Shown here piece after piece: positions 23,954 to 36,900 of a stretch of DNA of 64,000 bases. Position 1 is the stretch's first letter; every line of letters starts with the position of its first letter. The DNA lies in contig BDIU01000152.1 of assembly GCA_002118135.1 (NCBI GenBank), positions 908-64,907 on the forward strand, in the 5' to 3' direction. The DNA is from Trebouxia sp. TZW2008. Its lineage: Eukaryota > Chlorophyta > Trebouxiophyceae > Trebouxiales > Trebouxiaceae. The position numbers were made by a program, and so were the translations under genes. Below the pieces are notes generated by a model. That model saw only the letters and a program-made list of their open reading frames with translations, made no database searches and had not been told where the DNA came from.

Positions 23954-26900
23954 ATGAGAAACATGGTGGCGCTGAGAACTTGCTGCAGTCTGCTGATTGT
24001 AAGTTCGAATTGCTAGCTAGGCCAAACCATTGCCTTGTGCCCTGTACGTTGGATCTGTTGTAGATATGCTGCTCGTCATCCGTACTGATATCATGAATGT
24101 GTACAAGCGCGCAGCATCATCACAGTTCAACGGTTTCGAGCGATCGCTACTTGACGAGTCTGGTACTAATTTGAATCTTGCTGTACAGGTGGCGCATATA
24201 TCTTTTGTATCTGCGGCAGGTAATGCTCGTTGTTCCCAAAACCATCTTTGAATGTTCACTGCTTCAAGCTCCTGTTTGCCTACCTGTGCGTGCACGCAAG
24301 TCGCGTGCAGGTGGACACGTAACTCATTTCCGAAAAATTCTTTGACGCATTTGCAGGATATAGGCAGGCGCCGCACTCCCGATCTCTTTTGCAGGCTGAT
24401 TGTAGCTCAGGTGCGTTACGTGCGTGAGGGAACTCAACTTTGCAGTATTCAAGACAGCACATGTTTCCCACTAGCACTGACACAGACAGCTGTCAAACAA
24501 TGCTGACAGACTATCCCAAAAGCTGTTGGCTCCTTGTACAGGAACAACATCATGCACAGGCAAAACAACATGTGTAGACGCCCATGACAACGGCACAATC
24601 TGCACAACAATCAGCGGCACAGCAAACAGATGTATCTGCTCCGCGGGACCACTTCCAGGGAACACAGTCTGCTTAAGTAAGCCTCATTCTTCTTTCACTC
24701 CTAGTCAGGCTTTGCTGAAAATTAGGTGGGACAGATGCGCTTTAACTAGTTGATCCATTTGCAGATGGTGGTGGCGCCGACTGCGTATCTGGCAACAGCT
24801 GCAACGTTGGTAGCAACTCCAACAATGTTGGGATCTGCTTGCCAAGTAATACTTTGGAGGCTGGCGAAGATTGTTCTGCAGTAGGTACGCCAAGCTACTT
24901 GATCTCTAGGAAGCTTTTTGCTCACCCTGCATTGCTGCGTTGCCAGTCAGTGCATCTCTGGTGCAGCAAATCCTGCTCCCATATATCTGATGGCTACATC
25001 AAGATTGTTGCTGCGTCCAGATATTGCTACCACAACGTTCTGTAGACATCAATGTGCTTAGTGCTTCTGCAGGGTCAGCATGCCGTCCGGGTTCTTCATG
25101 CGTCAAAACTGCATCCGGAGACTTTACAAGCTGCACTCAAATAGCATCTGTTTCATCAGGGGCCTGCACATGCAAAGCAGGACCCATTGCTGATGGCGGA
25201 TACTGCTTCATCTACGGTGAGCATGCTTCCATGGCAGCTTGTGCTCTTGGTATCTCATGTTGCTGCTTGTGCTGTTCCTTGAATGTTCTACTGCTTATGT
25301 TGTTGCTTCGTCATGTCGCTGCTTGTGCTTTTGGTTGAGCGTGCTGCTGCTGATGCTTTGCTGGTTTGTTTGCAAGCTGGCTGCACCTATGCTGCACTTC
25401 TGAACGTTGCCAAGAGCGGCCCTAGCACGCTGTCTTGCACGTTATGGCAGCAGTTTACATGGCCACAGCTGCCTATGCTCACTTGGACGCTCAAGTATGT
25501 TGTCACATTTCTGTATTTGCCATACAGCAACTTCTGCTACACATGATCTACTCCACCACAGCCGCCCAGGCTCACTCAGATGCTTGACTTTGATGTCTGA
25601 ATAAGATGCTGCTTGTTCTTCTGGCAGCATCTGCAACACCCAATACGCTGCATCACGTCTGCTTATGCTCAACTTTGATTTCTGTTTTCAGGAGCTGCAT
25701 GCTCTACTGGCAGCGTTTGCTACACTGGCCGAGCTGATGCAACTGGTGGGTACTGTGCATCCACAAGTGCGGGTGCGGTGGCCAGCGGAGGAAAATGCTA
25801 CTCTAATGGTATGTCATTGCCTCCAAGCTTATTAAGTCAGATGCAATATAGATGGTGCGTGGTATTGTGCAGCGCTGCTCAATGCCTTTTCAGACGATGT
25901 GTCCCTGCATCATGACAATCGAAGCTGCAGCCACTTTGTACGTGAGTCACATATGACTCCTGAAGAACTAGTCCTTCTTTGACAGACAACAATGTTGTTG
26001 ACTGTTGGCTTTGACGATATTGAGCTTTGTGGCTTGCAAAACTGACTTGCTCTGTGTCTAGGCACCGTCTGTGGCGAGGGTACGACATGTCTTGATGGCC
26101 CTAACAACAATCAGGTTGTTGGTACAGCCAGTACATCAGGCCAGTGTAGCTCAGGCCCCCTTACAACAGGAAGCCGGTGTGACCTCTATGGTAAGCATTA
26201 GGCGCATGCTGCGTGTTGCACACACTTGTGTATCTTGCCTGCCATCTGGGAGCAAAAGCATTCAGGTGGCCTCTTGTGCTGCACAACAAGAACTACGGTC
26301 GCGCCATTGAATTGAGTAAAGCCATGTCTGACTGCCTTTCACTGCTCAGCTCCTTCAAGTCCTCTCATGCATGCACAGCTGTCGCAGAAATTGTTTGAGG
26401 AAGCTAAATCAACTTCGTTTTGGTCACTCTGGTCACTGAGCAACAGAACAGCTGTAACACCAGATGAGGTGTAGCTGATGCGTGCGCAGCACATCTTTGC
26501 GCAGTGCAGTGACTTGTACTTGTGCAGAAGCTACACATGCAAGCCACACCACTTCTGCACAGGACATGATGTCAGCCATGACTTCTGCTTGTGCAGTTGC
26601 TTCCTGTCTAAGCCAAACCCTCTTGTGTCACACATGCTCTCTGTCCAGACATACCTCAGCTTTTGCAAACGCTGCACAGATTTGTTCATTATGCGGTATT
26701 TACAGTGGCTTGTACTTGCGCAGGTGCCCCCTGTGGATCAGGCAAGACTTGCGTCACAGCCCGTGCAGACTCAACTGTTGGATTCTGCCTTGCCACTGCT
26801 GGCAGCCTTCTGCCAAGTGGAAGCGACTGCTCAGCAATTGGTACAGCTCTCACACCTCTTGTCTCTGCACTGCCTTGCCGCTTTCTTCAGGCCTGTTGCA

Positions 26901-29900
26901 GGAAGCTTTCTAATCCAGCATGATTCAAGCCGCTGCCCATGTGCATCATGCCACGTCAAGCAAGGCCCTACCGTGCTATCACCCACAAGGGCTACACCTC
27001 ATGTGCCTTCTTGACGTACCATTGTTGCATACGTGCTTGCTTGGTCTTGCGTGACGATGAAATCTCCAGCTGTGCGAGAGTCAGTCTATGTTTGCTTGAT
27101 CTTGCATGACGGATGGCATCTCCAGCTTTGTCAAACTCAGTGCATGCTTGTAGGCACAACCTGTGAGCCAGGCAAGAGTTGCTTCACAATCGGTGCACAG
27201 TCTCTTTGCTCTCAGTCAGCAACTGGCAATGGTCAGTGCGCTTGCTCTGACATGAGCGTTCCCTCTGGCAGCAACTGTGACCCATGGGGTAAGTCATGCC
27301 TTCTGCGATGATTGTAGTATACAATGTAGTATGGAGTAGCATTGATGAGTTGACGTATATGCATACACAATCAGCAAAGTCTTCTATGCTGCTGCTGATG
27401 TGCAACACATGCAAGCTTGGGATGTGCTATTTAACTTTCTGACATGCTATATGTGTCCAAGTCAACAGTAGCAGAAGCATCAAGCGACTGTAGTTGGAAT
27501 GCATCAACAGTCAATACTTGTCAGTGATACTTCATAGGGCCACATGCTGATAAAGCACAGATTGTCACACGCTTAATGAATGCACTCCGCGTGTTGCTCA
27601 GTCACCAGGCATGCACAATTGTTCCAACATGCAGCGCTTCTTTTCATTGGCGAGCTCTGTCTCTATTGCAGCACTTGCCAGAAGCATCTTGCTGACCCTG
27701 AAGGTTCTGTGTTTGCTCAGGTGCTCCCTGTGCATCAGGCACCAGCTGCCAGTACAACGCCAACCACCAGCCTGTCTGCACAGCCGCATCAACAGGCTCT
27801 TGTGCTGCCAATGGTACGTAGCAAGTCTGATTGCTTCGGCTCAACACATGGCATGCGTGCACTTTCACCTCAATAGCTCGAAGACTGCTTGTTTTTTCAG
27901 CTGCTGTGCATGCTTTTGCAAACTGCCCCAGCGGTCATCTAGTCAGCAGAAATGCATGGCCAATATGGCAGTTGGTGTCACTGTACAAACAGTCATGCAC
28001 AGCTGCAAATGCATGTCTAGCAGCTTGCAACTTTTTCTCTGCTGAGGCAGTCATAGAATCTTGCCTTGACATGTAGCAATTGTCTGTCTGTGTGAGTGCG
28101 CTCTGACCACTGCCCCAAACTGCAGGTGCCACTTGTGCCGATGGTAGCAGCTGCCTGGTGTCCACTGGTGCTGGATTTGGCACCCCCTGTGCCTACTCAA
28201 ACCAGACCTGTGCCTGCTCAACCACGACAGTGCCTGCCAACGCTGCTTGTGAGCTGTATGGTGAGCAAATGCCCACTCCCCTCCCCCTACACCCCTTGCT
28301 CCCCCCCCCTCCTCATCTCATCCCCGTCCCACCCCCCTTGTAGACAAGACCCCCTAGCATCACGCCAAGCTGCAGGCTTTGCAGTTACAATGGTCAGCCT
28401 GAAAAGTGCCTGCGTTGGTGCACAAACGCCTAGTGTGTGGGGGAAAATCCTATCTTCCCAGCCTGTGTTGGTGTCAGAGCTTATTTGCAATGCCATGGCA
28501 AATGCACCTGCAATGTTGTGTCTAAAACAGTCTGCACCTACGCACAGACAATATATTTGCCTCCTTTGTTGATTCTTCTGTAGCTGATGCCAGGGAATGT
28601 TCCCTGGTGTCTTAGCGCCAGCCCTCATGTGAAAGTGCGTGTGCAGGTGCACCTTGCCTATCTGGCACAGTCTGCACACCCTCACGTGCAGACAGCCTAG
28701 CTGGTTTCTGCCTGCCTCCCTACTGGGGCACTGCAGTCAACAAGGCACAGGCAGGTAGCTCCTGCAATGGGGTCAATGGCCCCTGGGTGGGGGGTGTCCA
28801 GGGGGCTGGTGGCGCCAACAACTCTGACACCACCACCTGTGCGGCAGTCTCTGCTATTTACCCCCCACCTCCTCCCCCTCCTACCTCATCCACGTCTCTG
28901 CGCCCAGTAAGCCGATGCATGTGGTCATATCAAGAAGCTGACCAAAGTAGCTGACGTCATTGTGTCAACCACTTGCACAATTTCATGAGCATGTTTAGCT
29001 GCATCTTATTGCGTTGTGTTCACATGCATATGCCTTCACGTGATGGTCACCTACCTGATATGGAAGCCTGTGTCCAGGAGAGTCCTAGCCTGTCATCGCA
29101 CTGCATATTGTGTGCTCGTTCATGCCTGCACATCAGATGTTCATCCACATGCATGCTGCACAGCGCCAAGCAGTCAGGCAAGCTTTGAGGCAATCAGCTG
29201 CCTGCACTGTACCTTTGCTTGACTGTGCATTGACTCATGCTCAAGAGGCTTGACTCAGCGACAGAGGCAGCACAACTCAAGCTTTGCCATTGACAGTGTT
29301 GAGCTCAGCATGAACACAACATGTGCAGTGCATGTTGGCTGTGCTTCAAAATATTGCATAAGTTGCTTCTTTTACAAGTGAGGCTTGCATCAGTTGGACT
29401 GAGGAACAGCCCTGCTGTCTCATCTTTGCCAACAGTGCTGCTCTAGTCCATTGTAGAGATCTGATCTAAGCACTGCAGAGTTGCCCTGCATCCCTGTCAA
29501 CCTGTGTCAATATGATGTGCAATGTTCTTTGCGTCTGCAACCTGCAGACATATTTTCACATATTCTTGCAGATCAGCAAGAGCGCAACTCAGATCCCTTC
29601 AGTCAAAGCCACCACCACACTGACTAGTCTTGACATCTCACTGTTCACACCTCAGTACCGTGCCCAGGTATGAGCTGTGTACATGCAATGCAATCTGCCT
29701 TATCAATCATGCTCATTTGCACCCACCACCTTCAGCCCATTTGGTCAATCATCACAACACCTCCACATTAGGCCATTCCCTTCTCAGCTTGCTATAAATC
29801 ATCGCTCTGAAACAAAGCATGCATCAGCTTGTATTGCACCCAGCTGCTTGATGTTGCAGTCGTGCAAGAACTGTCCTCAAGTTGGCATCAACATGTCTTC

Positions 29901-30676
29901 ATGTGCATTGCACAGCGTTTGACCTTGTCACATATACAACATTCATTATAACGCTGTTCATCATTGCAGCTGCGTTTTTGGCTTAGCATGTCATCAGGAC
30001 ATATTTGTCCCACAATGAGCTTTAGCGTCGCTTATGTAGTGTGTGTGCTGAGTGCAGCTAATCAACACCGTGACATCCAACATTGAAGCATTGACACAGA
30101 GCCCAGTCAGATACAATGTCTCTAACTGGCATTCTGGATCAACAGTGTTTGACTCCCAAACTGACTTTTTGGATGGCAGCTCAACTGGTGCTACCACGTA
30201 CTCCAATGCATTGAAGAACGGTGACACATCTGCTGTGTACGGGAGCAGCTTTGGAGCTGTGACTGTCAACTCCTCCTCAGTGACCACAGGCACAACCAGC
30301 AACCCCTCACGTAAGCAACCTCTAGCATTTGTCTGACTGCATCTCACCATGCTGACTAAACAATGTTGTTTGCTCTTGCGTGAGATTTTCATTAGATCGC
30401 ATCATAGCATGCTTTTGAGCAGTCTCGTGTTGATTATAACACGTGTACACGCATACACAGGATTGTTTGCTGACCATGGTGGATTGATCTGCAAATTGGT
30501 CACAACATGCATGAGCAGTGTACCGCAAGCAGTGGCATGCATAAATGTATTGAACCCTTATGCTCGCTGACACTTGGTTCTTGATTGCAGACTCTGGCTC
30601 AGCTGCAGGCATCAAGGTTTCTCTGGTAGCAGCGACATTTGTTGCTGTGGCTGTGGCATCTGCGTTTGTATTGTAG
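23954..30676 (+). CDS. secreted, GPI-anchor-type cysteine-rich modular surface protein
   Basis: Fifteen exons in phase give 631 residues: 23954-23998, 24189-24219, 24542-24676, 24765-24884, 25073-25216, 25692-25808, 26062-26190, 26724-26840, 27154-27288, 27721-27813, 28126-28260, 28647-28906, 29572-29667, 30058-30310, 30591-30676. A signal peptide (MRNMVALRTCCSLLI, then VAHISFVSAAG) is assembled across exons 1 and 2. Exons 3-12 each encode one cysteine module of about 31-50 residues of the form G(A/T)xCxxGxxC..C..C, with four or six cysteines (five in the last). A Pro-rich linker (YPPPPPPPTSS) leads to a domain of about 115 residues that resembles SEA-like ferredoxin folds of algal surface proteins. 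The protein ends in a hydrophobic tail (VSLVAATFVAVAVASAFVL) typical of GPI attachment. Likely cell wall or plasma membrane; ligand unknown. The modules are not canonical EGF. Confidence 0.8.
28330..28640. other. intron segment before the last cysteine module
   Basis: A C-rich run (about 28270-28340) and short cysteine-containing frames cross this intron. None has matching phase and splice sites, so I left them out of the gene model. One could be a decayed extra module. Confidence 0.3.
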
Positions 30677-31272
30677 AAACAGCTTGACATGCCTATGTGA
30701 ACAACCTGTTGAAGCCCTTACCATCCAATGATGTCATTGATTCTGTTGAAGAGCTGTTTGTGAAGTGCTGAAGATTTGCTAGTCAAAGACAACTATCAAA
30801 AGCTCTTGATACTATTAGTTAGCAGATGATTCCTTTCATCATGTCTGTAACGCAGTTTCATCACTTTTATGGCTGATTTAAGAGTTCTTGCACATCATCC
30901 GCCTTGCATGGGCCGTCGCAAGGAATTGCCCATATTGGATGGCATCGGGTTTCAAGACTCATGGCATGCACACCGCTACTGTTGGCAACAAAAGGCAGAA
31001 GTACGTGTCATTGATATCGATATCGATGAATTGGCAGAGATGCACAGCAGTACTTCAATCTTGATGCAAAGGGTCATTGCACAAGCGCGCGACATTTGTT
31101 CTGTGTAAAGAGAGAGAGAGAATAATTGTACATGCTTTAGCCAGCCAACAAGGCTGATCACATGTGCCACTCTGTGGCAATGACTATATGTCCATGAAAT
31201 TCAGGCAGCCTATGACATAGTGAAACACCCCCAAATGATCATGTTGCGCAAAAAAAGCGCGCATGTTATAAC
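30677..31272. other. intergenic region left of the gap
   Basis: A 79-residue frame (+, 30869-31108) has no family features that I recognise. A small GATATCGATATCGAT palindromic run lies near 31015-31030 and an AG-dinucleotide run near 31110. No gene is supported. Confidence 0.4.
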
Positions 31273-31429
31273 NNNNNNNNNNNNNNNNNNNNNNNNNNNN
31301 NNNNNNNNNNNNNNNNNNNNNNNNNNNNNNNNNNNNNNNNNNNNNNNNNNNNNNNNNNNNNNNNNNNNNNNNNNNNNNNNNNNNNNNNNNNNNNNNNNNN
31401 NNNNNNNNNNNNNNNNNNNNNNNNNNNNN
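31273..31429. other. assembly gap (157 N)
   Basis: 157 unresolved bases. Any exon here is lost, including a possible continuation of the minus-strand frame to its right. Confidence 1.
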
Positions 31430-31651
31430 AAAAGGCTGAAACCACTGAGCATATGTGTAACAGACCACACCTGCACTGGGGGCCTGACGTGGGCAATACA
31501 AAGCAACAGCCGCAGGGCCTGCTAAATCAGCCTTCAAAGCATCAATGACAGCAGGCACGTCCAACACAGGCACTCTATCAGGTCTGCTGAGGGCGATCGA
31601 GGCTTGCATAATACTGCATTGAGTAACACAATGCGCACGTGAGGCCCACAT
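31430..31651 (-). other. possible N-terminal exon of an unknown minus-strand gene
   Basis: An open frame starting near 31651 or at an internal ATG (MQASIALSRPDRVPVL, then VIDALKADLAGPAAVALY) runs into the assembly gap. Its composition looks protein-like and it lies head-to-head with CMC4. I do not recognise the family, and the rest of the gene is not visible left of the gap. Confidence 0.3.
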
Positions 31652-31961
31652 GATGACAAGTTTGTGGTTATGTTTCGTGCATCTTCAGCTTCTTCGTGAT
31701 GTCACCGGCACACGATGCTTTTTGCCGACTGCTGACTGCAAACGCTTCGTTGCAGATTCTGAGCGAATTGCTACTGATCTATTGAGATCGAACACCTGAT
31801 TGCGGAAAGCCGGTCTTTCACACCTGCATACTCGCTCAGGTGAGGCATATGTGCCGCTTGCACCGTTACAAGGACAACCTTGCTGCTGATTTTGCTGTGA
31901 ATGTCCGCAGTCAGCGCTTCACAACATCCAAGACTGGTTGCAGGAAACCACACGCGTAGTC

Positions 31962-32490
31962 ATGCCGGTTGCTGGCAGCAGCAAACGTGATGCATGCAAG
32001 ACTGAAGCTTGTGCAATTCAAGACTGTCTGGCCAAAAACGACTATGACATGAACAAGTGCAAGGACAAGGTAGACAAGCTGAAGGAGTGTTGTCGGGACA
32101 ACTTGAAGCAGTCAGTGCATTGTGGCATGGTAGACTCCAGAACAGATACCGACTCTGGAGAAAGTCAGGCACCTGATGATCAGGTGATACTAATTTACCT
32201 TGTTTGTCTTGATGCAAGAGAATGCATGCAGACCTCAAACTAATGGAGACAATGCATATGCATTGCATCAACGCGATCTGTTACAGGTCAAATGCATCTG
32301 TGGCTGCTGCTGTTGCTGAAATCTGCAGCGGCTGTCCAGTGTATATATTGCCTTCAGACCAAGTCCGTGTGAATGACATGCACAAGCTCTGAGATGCCTT
32401 TGACCCTGCATGCTGACTTGATATGATTCTCTGCAGGTCATGCACACACACTCAGGCACACCTTCTGGAGGGCGGAAAAAGCAGGCGTGA
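31962..32490 (+). CDS. CMC4: CMC4-like mitochondrial intermembrane-space twin-cysteine protein
   Basis: Two exons (31962-32183, 32437-32490) give 91 residues. The region from ACKTEACAIQDC to KLKECC has the same cysteine spacing as animal and fungal CMC4/p8-MTCP1 (C-x4-C-x3-C-x10-C-x9-CC). These proteins have a CHCH-type helical hairpin held by disulfides and are imported into the mitochondrial intermembrane space by the MIA40 pathway; their exact function is poorly known. The start MPVAGSSKRDACK is short and lacks a presequence, as expected for MIA40 substrates. Exon 2 adds a polar tail (GRKKQA). If the intron were not removed, a longer nonhomologous tail would result, so exon 2 is a little less certain than exon 1. 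Confidence 0.85.
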
Positions 32491-33915
32491 CTCAGCACAT
32501 AAAGACAGGTCTGGCATGCTGCAACGAATGAGACAAACAAAGCAATCAAGTCAGTCTGCTATCCTAGGATCGTGTGTCGAATGGTTTGATCATCCCCCGC
32601 ATAATGCTCTGCAGCATTGCAGTTGTTTGGTACTTATCAAAATGCTATGGAATGACAGCACTTGCACACTGCACTTAGCTTGGCTCCCATCAGCTTTACT
32701 CACTTGGGAGACCTATAGAAACAGAGTGTTGAAGCCGCAAAAACAAGCATCAGGTTGAAGACTAGTCAACTAAGGGCTGCATCTGCAGCAGTCTGCAATG
32801 CAAACATTGAGGCCTTTCAGCATGTATAACTGTTGCTGGACATTCATTGCAGTTATCAGCTTCAGGTTGCCTGCTGCAGCTGACACAGTCATAGGACTTT
32901 TGCTCTGATGGCGCTGTAGCTGTCACATCATTACAGCTGTCTTGACCCAGGCAATGTGCTTGCCTTGTGCGTTATGACATCACATTGTGTAGTCAGCGTA
33001 GCCGTTCTGATCAATGTTGCGCAAAGCATATGCTCTCCATAATGTGTAAGCATGCTGTGTCATAAATTGTGGCTGGCTATCTTTGCTGGACCCAGTAGTG
33101 TCATGGATTTGACTCATGAAAGTGGAGCTGAGACCTGATGCCAAGTTGGTTATCAACGAAGTGTCCAAAGTGTCTTCTGACACAGCTGACTGCTTGATAA
33201 CTTAATTCATGCTAGCATGGTCTTGGACTGCGTCTGTAACAGTTGGCTGCTATGTAACGCCCGCTCATCTGCAAGCCATTAGTAGGCGATTTGTAGCCAT
33301 CTCTGCAGCTGCAGCATAACGCCAGCTAGCTAGCTGCAGCAAGGGAAGGTCGATCACAATACGCTGCAGCTTTGTCTCGATCCGCCAATCTCGAGCACCC
33401 CGCAAGACACAGGATCGATCAGAGCTGATAGACTTGAGCGCTTCGTCAGTGGCTTGCTTGCACCTGCTCAATCAAGCCGAGAACGTCATCAGCAAGACCG
33501 GTTTCGGAAACATAGGTATGTCTTGCGATTGTCTGCAAATTGGTCAATTTGTGACACTTTAAATGTTATGCTGCGTGATGGCGGGGAAGACTTGTTCGAA
33601 CAGCTGCCGAGTAGCCTTTTTTCACACAGATCATCGCGGTCTGCACGTCGACGTCATACGAGGTCAACTTTGCACAGGCAACTGCACTGTACACCTTAGA
33701 TCATCAATCTTGTTGCAAAATGCGCTTGCCGTCAAGATCAGTTTAGCCCAACGATGCTGGCAAAGCTCTGCAAGTCTCTGCAAGCAAGGCAAGCGAACCG
33801 AGCAGTCAACGACGCTTCAGCCTGCGCTGCCGACCCTGTTGGCCTCTGCGTACAGTGCCTAAGAGCTCTTTGTCTTATATAGGCCTTGCTGGCCGTATGC
33901 GCAGGATTCTAAGCC
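32491..33915. other. intergenic region, possible small unrecognised exon
   Basis: At about 33335-33514 a plus-strand frame reads KTQDRSELIDLSASSVAC, then HLLNQAENVISKTGFGNIG, and ends at a GTATG donor-like site. It could be an exon of an unmodelled gene, but I find neither start nor partner exon. The overlapping minus-strand frame 33265-33471 is equally open. The right part should hold the promoter of the alternative oxidase gene. Confidence 0.3.
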
Positions 33916-36900
33916 ATGCTGAGGATGGCATCAGCACGGACTTTCAGAGCTGCCTTCCGGGCTTCGTCGCGCGCTCTGCTCACAAACGCGGGCATTCCTG
34001 CCTCATCGACAGGAGTCACATCCAGAAGGTGTGCGGCTGCCTCATTCATGACCGGACTGCCGCAGAGCATCACCGGTCACAGCCCATATCTTCCCTCCAA
34101 GCCATCTACTGAAGCCTCCCGGTGGCACTCAGGGGTAACACTTCTGACCTGTATGTCGATATCACAGCCTGCATCCAAAATGTCCAATCATTCCAGAAGC
34201 ACAGGAGGTTCCTGCAATGTTGTGCTTACAATGTCGTGTTGACGAGATGGCAGATACGCCACTTGATCTCAAGTGCTCAATCAATTTGTGAGCAAAGATC
34301 ATGAATCACTCCATGTAGTTGCAAGATCTCACTGCATGTGCATGCAGCTAGCCCAGGCCACTGTTCAAATCTCAGAGGGCAAGCTGCCAGACAAGCACTG
34401 CTAAAGCATCATTCCTTGCTGTACTTGCAAGATCTCTCTGTGTCTGCAATTAGCTCAGGCCACTGACTCAGTCCCTGAGGGCAGTCTGCAAGACAAGCAT
34501 TTTTGATCAAGCAGCATCTACAGACCCTACCAATTTTATGATGAGCGTCACACAACGCCTCACAACAGTTGCTTTACCAAGGCAGTCTGTCCACTTTACT
34601 TGCAACATCTGCTTGTATGTGCATGCAGTTAGCTCAGGCCACTGACCAAGTCTTTGAGGGCAATCTGCAAGACAAGCACCTCAATCAAGCAGCATTCAGA
34701 ACTCCTGCCAAGACTTATGTCCAGGGTCACATAGCGCCCCAAAAAGGTCTGCTACACCAGGGAAAGTCCTCAACACTGTACTTGCAAGATCTCCTTGATG
34801 TGCATGCAGTTTGCTCAGGCAACTGACCCAGTTCCAGAGGGCAATCTGCAAGACAAGCACCTAAATCAAGCAGCCTCCACAGATCCTGCCAAGACCTATG
34901 ACCAGGGTCACATAGCACCCCACAAGGGTTTGCTACATCAAGGGAGTCCAGACCCCAAACAGCAAGAGGCAGACGCAAAGTATTGGCTCATGCAACCGGT
35001 GTACACTCACGAGTATGCTGAAAGCGTCAAACCACGACACATTCCTGCTGTTCAGGTCAGCTGACAATCATGTTGCTGCTGTTGCTTGGCATACATGTTT
35101 TCTAAGACACTCAGCAAAGCCAGGTGCTGATTTTGTGCAACCGGTGTACACTCATGAGTATGCTGAAAGGGTCAAAACACAACACATTCCTGCTGTCCAG
35201 GTCAGCTGACAATCATGTTGCTGCTGTGACTTGTCATACATGTTTTCCAAGACACTCAGCAAAGCCAGGTGTTAGCTTGTGCAACCAGTGTACACTCACA
35301 AGTATGTTGAAAGTGTCAAGCCACGACACCTCCCTGCTGGTCAGGTCAGCTGACAGTTCATACAATTGCATGTCATTGACTCAATGCAACTTTGTTGCTG
35401 CTGTCATCCTGTAAGTGACAGCTACAGCAATATGATATGCTGTCTCATGCAGTTGCTGTGCATAAGTCTGGTCTGATGTGCATGTTTGTCTTGCTTGAAA
35501 GTTGCCTAAGGTCATCGTGTTTTTGACATCGTATTGATGACATGACTTTGATGAACAGCTTGAGAGTTGACTAAAGCATGCAATGGTGTGCATGTGACTG
35601 CAGTTGAGGCAGAAGGCAGCCAGTACGGCCGTGTATGTGGCCAGAAGCCTGTTTGACAGAGCCACCAGCTACAATCTGGACAGCATGAATGAGCAGAAGT
35701 GGCTTAGGCGTTTTCTGTTCCTGGAAACTGTTGCAGGTACGCCCTTTTCTGGTGTCCTGAATAGATCCTGATTCTGATGCTGCTCGATTCAAACTCCAAT
35801 TCCAATCCTGGTCTTAATTTTGCTTGTGATTGCAATCTTATTCTGACGTTGATGCTGATCCTGTTCATCTTATGCTGTGCTAGTGCTGGTGCTGGTGCTG
35901 GTGCTGGTGCCCAAAGCTGTGGGGGTTGAATTGTGCATGGGCACCTCAGCAAAAATGCAATGATGTTGTTACCTTTGGAGCAGGTGCTGAAACAGTGAAT
36001 CTATCACATGACTATGGATCCACATGCAGGGCAAACAAAATCTACCTTCTGGGTTGACACTGCTCAACCTGTCTACACCTGCAGGTGTCCCCGGAATGGT
36101 TGCAGGGATGCTGCGTCACATGAGATCATTGCGGAGCATGAGGCGTGATAATGGATGGATTCACACGCTTCTTGAGGAGGCTGAGAATGAGCGCATGCAC
36201 CTGCTGACCTTCCTGCAGCTGCGCCAGCCAGGGCTGCTGTTCAGGGCTATGGTTTTGCTCAGCCAGGTATGAACCCTAGGGTTTACATGCTATTGACGTT
36301 GTTGCAGCTGCGCCAGCTAGGGCTGCTTTTCAGGGCTATGGCTCTGCTCAGCCAGGTACAAACTCTAGATCTCCATTCAGCACTTCATCAGTCCCACTCG
36401 CTGCCAGCATCAGTTATGCAGGTGTTTCGGTGTGTTATTTGAACAGCATAGAACAGCTTAGACGACACAGCATACCTTGTCTTGGTGGAAATTTGATGCA
36501 AGCCTGGTAGCATATGGGACTGGTCTGTGTCTCTGTTATTGAGAATGTATTGACTCATGCCAGAACAAAATCACCTTGAGGTGGCAAAGGCCAATGAGAT
36601 GTCAAGCCTGCTGTGACTGCAGGGCATCTTCTTCAATGCATACTTCCTGGCTGATCTGATTTCTCCAAAGTCATGTCATGCGTTTGTGGGTGACCCGGAG
36701 GAGGAAACAGTGAAGTGATGAATACCAGCCAGCTTTGAAGGCAGCACAGGGAATCCTAGAGGAACTCAGTGAGATCAGCTCACATATCTTAATCACTTGC
36801 CCACATGCAGTTGATTTTGGCTGAATTGTACTGCAGGGCATCTTCTTCAATGCATACTTTCTGGCTTATCTGGTGTCCCCAAAGTCATGCCATGCTTTTG

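Noticed and set aside
28287..28685. minus-strand 132-codon ORF
   Set aside because: It is antisense to an intron and a cysteine-module exon, with no domain and no splice support.
30869..31108. 79-residue plus-strand ORF
   Set aside because: It has no homology features and no splice context, and its composition does not differ from nearby noncoding sequence.
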